6,227 nucleotides of DNA, from positions 1 through 6,227 of the forward strand of contig CAKPPL010000067.1 of NCBI GenBank assembly GCA_934177555.1, written 5' to 3'. Below are positions 1 to 5,180 of this stretch, piece after piece. The first letter of the stretch is position 1. Each line of letters begins with the position of its first letter. A program made the position numbers and the translations under genes. The notes under the pieces were generated by a model that did no database searches, was not told the origin of the DNA, and saw only the letters and a list, made by a program, of their open reading frames with translations. Origin of the DNA: an uncultured Clostridia bacterium (GTDB lineage: Bacteria > Bacillota > Clostridia > TANB77 > CAG-508).

Positions 1-911
1 GAAACTGCTGCTTCTGGATCTTTTCTTTTACTTAATTTACGTTTATTTCCATTTTCATTTTTCATTATTGGTGATATATGTGCATATTTTGGAGCTTTAA
101 ATCCTAATTCATGGAATAATTGTAAATGTAGTGGTACTGATGATAACCATTCATCACTTCTTATTACATGTGTTGTTCTCATTAGATGATCATCTACTGC
201 ATGTGCAAAATGATATGTTGGTAATCCATCTGCCTTTATTATTACTATATCTAAATCATTTTCAGGAAAATCTACATTACCTTTTATAACATCTTTATGT
301 TTTATTTTTCTGTCTTCTCTTCCTGGTGATTTAAATCTTATAATATATTTTTCTCCATTTTTTATTTTTTGAATTGCTTCTTCTACTGTTATATTTCTAC
401 ATTTTGCCCATACTCCATAATATCCTGGTCTAATTTTTGCTTCTTCTTGTTTTTTTCTTATTTCGTCTCCCTCTTCTGGTGTGCAAAAACATGGATATGC
501 TTTTCCTTGTGCTATTAAATATTTTGCATATGCTTGATATATTTCTTTTCTTAAACTTTGTTTATATGGTCCATATTCTCCTATTTCTTCTGTTTCTGTT
601 GTCATTCCTTCATCTGGTGCCATATCAAAGTCTTTTAATGAATTTACTATTCCTGTAATTCCATTTTCTATTTCTCTTTTTTGGTCTGTATCTTCTACTC
701 TTAGAAAAAATACTCCTCCTGTTTTTTTAGCTATTGTTCTTGCGACTAATGCTTGATATAGTCCTCCTATATGAACAAAACCTGTTGGGCTTGGTGCAAA
801 TCTTGTTACTACTGCTCCTTCTGGTAAGTTTCTTTCTGGATATTTCTCTTCATAATATGATATATCTTTCGCATCTGGAAAGATTAAATTTGCTAAATCT
901 TTATAGTCCAT
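1..911 (-). CDS. gltX: Glutamyl-tRNA synthetase, N-terminal part (runs off left edge)
   Basis: Attaches glutamate to its tRNA in the cytosol, using ATP. I translated this open frame from the minus strand: 303 full codons are visible, with no stop before the window edge. Class I synthetase signatures are clear: PSPTGFVHIGG at residues 40-50 (the HIGH region), FLRVEDTDQKRE at about 69-80, a Cys-x-Cys pair (141/143) with a later Cys at 171 that could belong to a zinc-binding insertion, LPTYHFAHAVDDHLM at about 230-244, and KRKLSKRKD at 290-298 (the KMSKS region). The N-terminus carries about 35 residues before the catalytic fold, as in the roughly 550-residue clostridial form. The missing part would be the anticodon-binding domain. 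ATG at 909-911 is preceded by GGAG (918-921). It lies 21 bases behind the RNase J stop with no terminator between, so it is read from the RNase J transcript. Whether it also charges tRNA-Gln cannot be told from this fragment. Confidence 0.95.
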   Translation of the reverse strand, partial: MDYKDLANLIFPDAKDISYYEEKYPERNLPEGAVVTRFAPSPTGFVHIGGLYQALVARTIAKKTGGVFFLRVEDTDQKREIENGITGIVNSLKDFDMAPDEGMTTETEEIGEYGPYKQSLRKEIYQAYAKYLIAQGKAYPCFCTPEEGDEIRKKQEEAKIRPGYYGVWAKCRNITVEEAIQKIKNGEKYIIRFKSPGREDRKIKHKDVIKGNVDFPENDLDIVIIKADGLPTYHFAHAVDDHLMRTTHVIRSDEWLSSVPLHLQLFHELGFKAPKYAHISPIMKNENGNKRKLSKRKDPEAAV

Positions 912-932
912 GTTTTACTCCTTTTCCCAAAA

Positions 933-2801
933 TTAAACTTCCATGATAATTGGTATTATCATTGGGTTTCTTTTTGTCTTTATAAATAAATAATCTCTTA
1001 AATTTTCTTTTACTGATGATTTTATTGTTGACCAATCACGTACTCCTCTTTGCTCACAAAGTGAAATTTCATGTCTTACAACACTTTTTACATCATCCAT
1101 TAGATTTTCAGATTCTCTTACATATACAAATCCTCTTGATATTACATCTGGTCCTGCTACTACTTCTCCTGTTTGTGAATCCATTGTTAATACTATTATT
1201 ATTAAACCATCTTGTGCTAAATGTTGTCTATCTCTTAAAACGATATTTCCTACATCTCCAACACCAAGTCCATCGACTAATACTCTTCCACTTGGTACTG
1301 TACCATTAAATTTAGCTTCTTTTTCATTTAATTCTAATACTCTTCCATTTGTTAACATTAGTATATTGTCTTTTTCTATTCCCATTGACATTGCTGTTTC
1401 ACTATGTGCTCTTAGTTGTCTATATTCACCATGTACAGGTATAAAATATTTTGGTTTTGCCAATGCTAATATTAATTTTTGTTCTTCTTGGCAAGCATGT
1501 CCAGATACATGTATATCTGCTAATGCACTATATACTACTTCTGCGCCTAATTGCATTAAATCATCTATTACTTTTGATACATATTTTTCATTTCCTGGTA
1601 TTGGTGTTGCTGATATTATTATTAAATCATTTGGTGTAATTTTTACTTTTCTATGATCACCTGCAGCCATCCTTGTTAATGCTGACATTGGTTCTCCTTG
1701 GCTTCCTGTTGTAATTATTACTAATTGTTCATCTGTGTAATTGTTTATCATATCAATATCTATAAATATGTCTTGTGGACATTTTATATATCCTAATTCC
1801 ATTGATGTTGTGATAATATTTATCATACTTCTACCACATACTGCAATTTTTCTACCATATTTTACAGCTGAATTTACTATTTGTTGTATTCTGTGTACAT
1901 TTGATGCAAATGTTGCTACTACTATTCTTTTAGTACAGTTTAAAAATAATTTATCAAATACTTCTCCAACTGAACTTTCTGACATAGTGAAACCTTTTCT
2001 TTCTGCATTCGTACTATCTGCCATTAAAGCTAATATTCCTTGATTTCCTAATTCTGCTATTCTATTGAAGTCCATTAATTGTCCATCTATTGGTGTATAA
2101 TCTACTTTAAAGTCTCCTGTGTGTAATATTGTTCCAGCTGGTGTTGTTATTGCTAACATTACTGAATCTGGTATACTATGTGAGCTTCTTATAAATTCTA
2201 CACTGAAGTTTTTTCCTAATTTTATCGTATCTCCTTGATTTACTATATGCATTTCTGTACTTCTTAATAATTTATGTTCTTCTAATTTATTGCTTATTAG
2301 TCCTGCTGCTAATCTTGTTGCATATATTGGTATATTTATTTGTTTTAATAAATATGGTATTCCTCCTATATGGTCCTCATGTCCATGAGTTATTACTAAT
2401 CCTTTTATTTTTTCTTGATTTTTTATTAAATATGTTATATCAGGTATTACTAAGTCTATTCCTAACATATCATCTTCTGGAAATGATAAACCACAATCTA
2501 CTACTATTATTTCATCTTCATATTCGAATACTGTTATATTTTTTCCTATCTCATGTAATCCACCTAATGGAATTATTTTTATATTTGCTTTTTTGAATAT
2601 ACTTTTTCTTGGCTTTGAATTTGTTGTCTTTCTTGGTTTAATCTCTTTTTCTTCTTTTATAATCTCTTTTTCTTCTTGATTTCTGTATGTTCTTTTTCTT
2701 CCTGTTTCTCCTTCTTTTCTATAATTTTTGTGTTCTTTTGTTGTTTTATTTTTAGTTTTTAATTTGTTTGCTCCTTCTGTAATTGTGTTTTCGTCTGTCA
2801 T
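933..2801 (-). CDS. rnj: Ribonuclease J, beta-CASP metallo-beta-lactamase nuclease
   Basis: A 5'-to-3' exonuclease/endonuclease of mRNA decay and RNA maturation, cytosolic and usually oligomeric. The 622 residues contain GGLHEIGKN (80-88), the metal-binding HGHEDHIGG (139-147), SHSIPDS (207-213), HTGDFK (227-232), ADSTNAE (261-267), a beta-CASP histidine in NVHRIQQ (H303), HVSGH (431-435) and PVHGEYRQL (455-463), so every expected catalytic motif is present. Residues 464-622 form the linker and C-terminal domain. The N-terminus is unusual: about 70 Lys/Glu/Arg-rich residues precede the first conserved strand, whereas B. subtilis RNase J1 reaches GGLGEIGKN within about 25 residues. ATG at 2799-2801 has AAAGGAG (2814-2820) 12 bases upstream, which supports inclusion of the extension. 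It is the first gene of a likely rnj-gltX transcript with its own strong promoter at 3034-3062. The family is certain; which paralogue (J1 or J2 type) is not. Confidence 0.96.
   Translation of the reverse strand: MTDENTITEGANKLKTKNKTTKEHKNYRKEGETGRKRTYRNQEEKEIIKEEKEIKPRKTTNSKPRKSIFKKANIKIIPLGGLHEIGKNITVFEYEDEIIVVDCGLSFPEDDMLGIDLVIPDITYLIKNQEKIKGLVITHGHEDHIGGIPYLLKQINIPIYATRLAAGLISNKLEEHKLLRSTEMHIVNQGDTIKLGKNFSVEFIRSSHSIPDSVMLAITTPAGTILHTGDFKVDYTPIDGQLMDFNRIAELGNQGILALMADSTNAERKGFTMSESSVGEVFDKLFLNCTKRIVVATFASNVHRIQQIVNSAVKYGRKIAVCGRSMINIITTSMELGYIKCPQDIFIDIDMINNYTDEQLVIITTGSQGEPMSALTRMAAGDHRKVKITPNDLIIISATPIPGNEKYVSKVIDDLMQLGAEVVYSALADIHVSGHACQEEQKLILALAKPKYFIPVHGEYRQLRAHSETAMSMGIEKDNILMLTNGRVLELNEKEAKFNGTVPSGRVLVDGLGVGDVGNIVLRDRQHLAQDGLIIIVLTMDSQTGEVVAGPDVISRGFVYVRESENLMDDVKSVVRHEISLCEQRGVRDWSTIKSSVKENLRDYLFIKTKRNPMIIPIIMEV
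2639..2677 (-). repeat. Tandem 21-base duplication inside the RNase J extension
   Basis: The 18-base string TAATCTCTTTTTCTTCTT (plus-strand reading) occurs exactly at 2639-2656 and again at 2660-2677, a period of 21 bases or seven codons. On the minus strand it encodes EEKEIIK then EEKEIKP (residues 43-56 of RNase J). The period keeps the reading frame, so the duplication lengthens the disordered charged tail without damaging the enzyme. The exact identity suggests recent replication slippage. Confidence 0.8.
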
Positions 2802-2862
2802 ATTTTCTTTTTTCTCCTTTCTCTTTCTTTTTTATATTTTTCAATTTCATTTTACGTATAAT

Positions 2863-2886
2863 AAATTGTAGATTTTTCTACAATTT
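2863..2886 (-). repeat. Perfect 9-bp inverted repeat in the RNase J leader
   Basis: AAATTGTAG at 2863-2871 and CTACAATTT at 2878-2886 are perfect inverted copies around a 6-base loop. In the minus-strand transcript this gives a 9-bp stem with an A-rich loop, about 60 bases before the RNase J start codon. It is not followed by a convincing U-tract on the minus strand, so it does not look like a terminator. It could be an RNA stem that affects translation or stability, or a DNA operator. Confidence 0.55.
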
Positions 2887-3009
2887 GCATTTTTTAATAA
2901 ACATGACTTTTTCACTCACGTTTATTTTTTTATATTATTATGTATGTTTCCGTTCTTTTTATTATCTTTATTTTCTCTCTTTTTAATACATTAAAATAAA
3001 ATCTCTTTT

Positions 3010-3023
3010 TTGCCCTTTGGCAA
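3010..3023 (-). other. Short hairpin at the predicted 5' end of the RNase J mRNA
   Basis: On the minus-strand transcript TTGCC and GGCAA pair around an AAAG loop, a 5-bp stem with three G-C pairs in an otherwise almost GC-free region. It begins about 3-5 bases after the predicted transcription start. Stems at the very 5' end are known to slow 5'-end-dependent decay, and RNase J is itself the 5'-end-dependent exonuclease, so the position is suggestive. The start site is predicted, not measured. Confidence 0.45.
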
Positions 3024-3033
3024 CCTGTTTATT

Positions 3034-3062
3034 ATTATAACATTTTTTGTTTTTTTTGTCAA
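3034..3062 (-). promoter_or_regulatory. Sigma-A promoter of RNase J (TTGACA-17-TATAAT)
   Basis: Read on the minus strand, TTGACA (3057-3062) and TATAAT (3034-3039) are both exact consensus hexamers separated by the optimal 17 bases. The spacer is almost all A. Transcription would begin near 3026-3027 and continue through rnj into gltX. It lies just beyond the upstream gene's terminator (3084-3109), so rnj-gltX is an independent unit. Confidence 0.88.
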
Positions 3063-3083
3063 CAATTCCATTTTTTTACATTT

Positions 3084-3109
3084 AAAAAGAGCTAATTAAA
3101 TTAGCTCTT
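3084..3109 (-). terminator. Intrinsic terminator of the symporter gene
   Basis: AAGAGCTAAT (3087-3096) and ATTAGCTCTT (3100-3109) form a perfect 10-bp stem around a 3-base loop. In the minus-strand transcript it is followed by a run of five U, partly shared with the base of the stem. It lies 32 bases beyond the symporter stop codon and just before the RNase J promoter. The stem is AT-rich, like the genome. The plus-strand side has only a broken T-rich tail (TTAAATCTTTTATT) and no gene pointing at it. Confidence 0.82.
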
Positions 3110-3141
3110 AAATCTTTTATTATATATTTTTTATTTTATTA

Positions 3142-4386
3142 TTATTTATTCCAATCTTTTCCATCAACAATTCTTGTAACCATCATTGATGAAACTGTAT
3201 CTCCTACAACATTAAGCATTGTAGCAGGAGGATCTATTATTGTAGCAATTATTGTTAATATTGGTAATGCTGCTACTGGATATCCTAACATACTTATTAT
3301 TAGCATCTCTGATATTGTTCCACCACCTATTGGTACTGCTGTTATTAATAAATTTGCTAATAATGCTACTCCAAGCACTCCAACTATGTCCCCTGCAGTT
3401 GCTATACTTGTTCCAAATAAACAAACTAAAAACATAATTTTAAATACAGATCCTATTATAGAACCATCTTTATGAAAACTTGTTCCTAATGGTATTGTTG
3501 TTTCTGCAATATCATCTGGTACTCCCATTTTTTTACTACATTCAATATTAACTGGAATTGATGCTGCACTTGAACATGTTGCTAATGCTGTTAATGTAGA
3601 TGGTAAAACATTTTTCCAGAATGATGTTATTCCTTTTCTACCTCCAGCAATAAATGCATATATGGTATAAATTATAAAATAATATGCTACAGCTATTACT
3701 ATATACATTACGAATGTTTTTAAATAACCAACAACAATAGTCTTTCCAAAGCTTCCTATTAGTGCTGCTGTATAACACCCTAATCCTATTGGAGCATAAT
3801 ACATTATTATTTTTACAATATTATTAACAATTTCATTAGCTGATATTAATAATTCTTTTACTGGTTTAGCTTTTTCTCCTGTCATGTTTATCGCTAATCC
3901 ACATATTATAGAAAATACTAATATAGCTATTATATTATCTTTTGATAATAATTTACTAAAATCGTTTACTGTTAATAAATTTACTGTTCTATCCATTATT
4001 GTCATGTCATCTTCTTGACTTTCTGTTTCAGTACTATTTTCTAATGATTGCCTAATTTGCTCTCCATCTTCTGGATTTACTAATTTTATAAAATATGTAC
4101 TTGCAAAACCAATTAGTACTGCTATAATTGATGTTACTAAAAATATACATATTATTGTTATCACAATTTTTCCTAAACGTTTAGGGGTTTTCATTTTGGT
4201 AATTGATGTTGTTATTGTTAAAAATATAAGTGGAACAATTATAACTAATAAAAGATTTAAAAATATGTCTCCTAAGGGACTAAGTATAGTTGCTTTTTCT
4301 TGGAATATAATTCCTACGATTGCGCCAACAATTATAGCAACTAATAAAATAATTGTTGACTTGTAATTTGATAAAAATTTTTTCAT
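3142..4386 (-). CDS. SLC1/DAACS-family cation:amino-acid symporter, probably for a neutral substrate
   Basis: A membrane symporter of the sodium:dicarboxylate family (PF00375 type), 414 residues from the chosen start. Numbering below counts six residues more, from the upstream ATG at 4404. Hydrophobic segments run along the whole chain, with an acidic loop at 110-133. Family hallmarks are hairpin HP1 with TCSSAASIP (276-284), TM7 with TIPLGTSFHKDGS (303-315), HP2 with VPIGGGTISEM (357-367), and TM8 with DPPATMLNVVGD (391-402). Relative to the archaeal transporter GltPh, D394, T398, N401 and D405 are kept. R397, which holds the acidic side chain of aspartate, is Ala (394), the HP1 arginine is Cys (277), and NMDGT has become HKDGS. 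Loss of both arginines argues against an acidic substrate, but the substrate is unknown. The gene is monocistronic, with its own promoter (4448-4476) and terminator (3084-3109). ATG at 4384-4386 is chosen because AGAGGT lies 6 bases upstream. Confidence 0.9.
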   Translation of the reverse strand: MKKFLSNYKSTIILLVAIIVGAIVGIIFQEKATILSPLGDIFLNLLLVIIVPLIFLTITTSITKMKTPKRLGKIVITIICIFLVTSIIAVLIGFASTYFIKLVNPEDGEQIRQSLENSTETESQEDDMTIMDRTVNLLTVNDFSKLLSKDNIIAILVFSIICGLAINMTGEKAKPVKELLISANEIVNNIVKIIMYYAPIGLGCYTAALIGSFGKTIVVGYLKTFVMYIVIAVAYYFIIYTIYAFIAGGRKGITSFWKNVLPSTLTALATCSSAASIPVNIECSKKMGVPDDIAETTIPLGTSFHKDGSIIGSVFKIMFLVCLFGTSIATAGDIVGVLGVALLANLLITAVPIGGGTISEMLIISMLGYPVAALPILTIIATIIDPPATMLNVVGDTVSSMMVTRIVDGKDWNK

Positions 4387-4392
4387 AATACT

Positions 4393-4398
4393 ACCTCT
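4393..4398 (-). promoter_or_regulatory. Ribosome binding site that fixes the symporter start
   Basis: AGAGGT on the minus strand lies 6 bases before ATG 4384-4386. The in-frame ATG 18 bases further upstream (4402-4404) has no purine-rich site in front of it and lies upstream of this Shine-Dalgarno sequence, so it would not use it. The protein therefore probably begins MKKFLSNYKS. Confidence 0.75.
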
Positions 4399-4447
4399 TT
4401 TCATTAAAGGTAACTGAAAATATAGTTATATCCTCAGAATTTGTTAT

Positions 4448-4476
4448 ATTATATATTATAATATTATTCTTGACAA
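4448..4476 (-). promoter_or_regulatory. Sigma-A promoter of the symporter gene (TTGTCA-17-TATAAT)
   Basis: On the minus strand TTGTCA (4471-4476) and TATAAT (4448-4453) are 17 bases apart. A second TATAAT at 4455-4460 has too short a spacer (10) from this -35 to be the functional one. The predicted start is near 4440, giving a leader of about 55 bases. Confidence 0.78.
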
Positions 4477-4605
4477 TAGTTTATGAATAAAAAAATCCTT
4501 TTTTACAATGATTTTCTTAATTTATTTTATTCACATTTTTTTCTAATGCTTTATATATTATTAGTCCTTGTCTTGATTCAAAATATCATTTCTTCATTAA
4601 TTTTA

Positions 4606-4634
4606 TTGACTTTTATTTTTTTGTTTGATATTAT
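4606..4634 (+). promoter_or_regulatory. Promoter of the two-gene small-protein operon (TTGACT-17-TATTAT)
   Basis: TTGACT (4606-4611) and TATTAT (4629-4634) have a 17-base spacer and differ from consensus by one base each. Transcription would begin near 4641, leaving a leader of only about 24 bases that is mostly the ribosome site. It is divergent from the symporter promoter. The roughly 130 bases between the two promoters contain no reading frame with a ribosome site, and I see no clear operator there. Confidence 0.72.
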
Positions 4635-4649
4635 ATTTATATAATTATG

Positions 4650-4656
4650 AGGAGGT
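4650..4656 (+). promoter_or_regulatory. Strong ribosome binding site of the small membrane protein
   Basis: AGGAGGT is a near-perfect anti-16S match 8 bases before ATG 4665-4667. It decides the start: the in-frame ATG at 4647-4649 abuts this site, would need its own site further upstream where there is none, and lies only about 6 bases from the predicted transcription start. Confidence 0.8.
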
Positions 4657-4664
4657 TTATACTA

Positions 4665-4973
4665 ATGTCAAAATTAATGAAATTAACTTTTATATTGTCA
4701 ATAATTTTTATTTTATTTTTAAATTTTAATAGTGTTTTTGCTACTGTTGATATGAACTTAAATTCAACTAATAATGTAAATACATCAGAATCAGATACAT
4801 CTAATAATACAACTCCTGGAGAAAATACCAAAAATACATCAACATTTTCTACTGCTGTAAGTACCTCCAATTTTGATTTAGAATTAACTAATATTTTATG
4901 TATTTGTTTAATTGTTATAGGTATTATATTAATTTTATTAGGAATTGCAATTATTATAAGATTAAAAAGATAA
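4665..4973 (+). CDS. Small secreted/membrane-anchored protein of unknown function
   Basis: I do not recognise the family. The 102 residues read as three parts: a signal peptide (about 1-26: short Lys-containing start, hydrophobic core, possible cleavage after V-F-A at 24-26); a low-complexity Asn/Ser/Thr-rich stretch with scattered acidic residues (27-73); and one long hydrophobic helix (about 76-98) ending in RLKR. This predicts an outward-facing flexible segment tied to the membrane by a C-terminal helix with a basic cytoplasmic stop. The C-terminus resembles a sortase-sorted tail (hydrophobic helix plus basic end), but no LPxTG-like motif precedes it. If the signal is not cleaved, it would be a two-helix hairpin protein. 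It has its own promoter and a strong ribosome site, and the next gene follows after 14 bases, so the pair is probably co-expressed. Confidence 0.78.
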   Translation: MSKLMKLTFILSIIFILFLNFNSVFATVDMNLNSTNNVNTSESDTSNNTTPGENTKNTSTFSTAVSTSNFDLELTNILCICLIVIGIILILLGIAIIIRLKR

Positions 4974-4987
4974 GGAAGTGTTGTTAT

Positions 4988-5161
4988 ATGTCTGATAAAA
5001 AAGAAATTAAAGTAATTAAGGGAAATGGATCAAACTTAGATATTTCTCCTGTGTATGACCATATAAATGCTGCAAAACCTAAGAGCAAGGATAAAAATCC
5101 TAAAAATATAGTTATACCAGAAGATAAAAAAGATTCAAAAAAAGAAGATAGTAATAATTAA
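4988..5161 (+). CDS. 57-residue soluble charged protein of unknown function
   Basis: Begins MSDKKEIKVIKGNGSNLDIS and continues with SPVYDHINAAKPKSK (20-34), NIVIPEDKK (40-48) and a Lys/Asp/Glu/Asn tail. It has no hydrophobic segment and no cysteine. The first half looks more conserved in character (a short strand KVIKGNG, then a possible helix VYDHINAA). The last third is probably disordered. ATG 4988-4990 has AAGGAAG (4972-4978) 9 bases upstream, overlapping the stop region of the preceding gene, so it is likely translated from the same mRNA. The last codons are also the left arm of the operon terminator (5145-5172), which is a constraint on the C-terminal residues. A larger frame extends upstream of this ATG, but it overlaps the membrane-protein gene in another frame and has no start signal. 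I cannot name a function. Confidence 0.72.
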   Translation: MSDKKEIKVIKGNGSNLDISPVYDHINAAKPKSKDKNPKNIVIPEDKKDSKKEDSNN

Positions 5162-5180
5162 ATTACTATCTTTTCTTTTT
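5145..5180. terminator. Bidirectional terminator between the small operon and secY
   Basis: AAGATAGTAAT (5145-5155) and ATTACTATCTT (5162-5172) form a perfect 11-bp stem with a 6-base loop. Plus-strand RNA continues with U-rich TTCTTTTT. Minus-strand RNA continues with C followed by seven U (from 5143 down to 5137). It therefore ends the plus-strand small operon and also the minus-strand secY transcript, whose stop codon is at 5179-5181. The stem overlaps the stop codon and last codons of the 57-residue gene. Confidence 0.87.

Larger units (their letters stand above)
2802..3027 (-). promoter_or_regulatory. Long, structured 5' leader of the RNase J mRNA
   Basis: This is the stretch between the predicted transcription start (about 3026-3027, from the promoter at 3034-3062) and the RNase J start codon: about 225 bases, much longer than needed for a ribosome site. 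It is extremely A-rich on the mRNA strand. It has a short GC hairpin right at the 5' end (3010-3023), a 9-bp AT hairpin midway (2863-2886), and a purine-rich run carrying AAAGGAG just before the gene. I recognise no named riboswitch, T-box or leader-peptide attenuator, and I see no intrinsic terminator inside it. Control of RNase J through this leader is an inference. Confidence 0.5.

Noticed and set aside
437..946. Two plus-strand frames of about 70 codons opposite gltX
   Set aside because: Antisense to the conserved synthetase frame, with Leu/Phe-rich translations that have no domain character.
1016..2596. Several plus-strand open frames of 60-100 codons opposite RNase J
   Set aside because: Leu-rich or low-complexity translations, no ribosome sites, and complete overlap with a well-supported gene; a consequence of AT-rich codon use.
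2855..2883. Possible second RNase J promoter (TTGTAG-17-TATACG, minus strand)
   Set aside because: Both hexamers are weak and overlap the 9-bp dyad; the exact-consensus promoter at 3034-3062 explains transcription better.
2852..2919. Two tiny leader frames (GTG 2919 to TAG 2878; ATG 2890 to TAA 2852) before RNase J
   Set aside because: They have 12-13 sense codons and no ribosome site. They are expected by chance in such sequence and have no run of regulatory codons that would suggest attenuation.
4387..4404. Upstream ATG for the symporter (six extra residues MKRGSI)
   Set aside because: No ribosome site precedes it, and the good AGAGGT site lies between it and the downstream ATG at 4386.
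4411..4428. TAACT...AGTTA inverted repeat in the symporter leader
   Set aside because: Only 5 AT-rich base pairs with an 8-base loop; not distinguishable from background in this composition.
4647..4664. Upstream ATG for the small membrane protein (six extra residues)
   Set aside because: It abuts the AGGAGG site and is only about 6 bases from the predicted transcription start.
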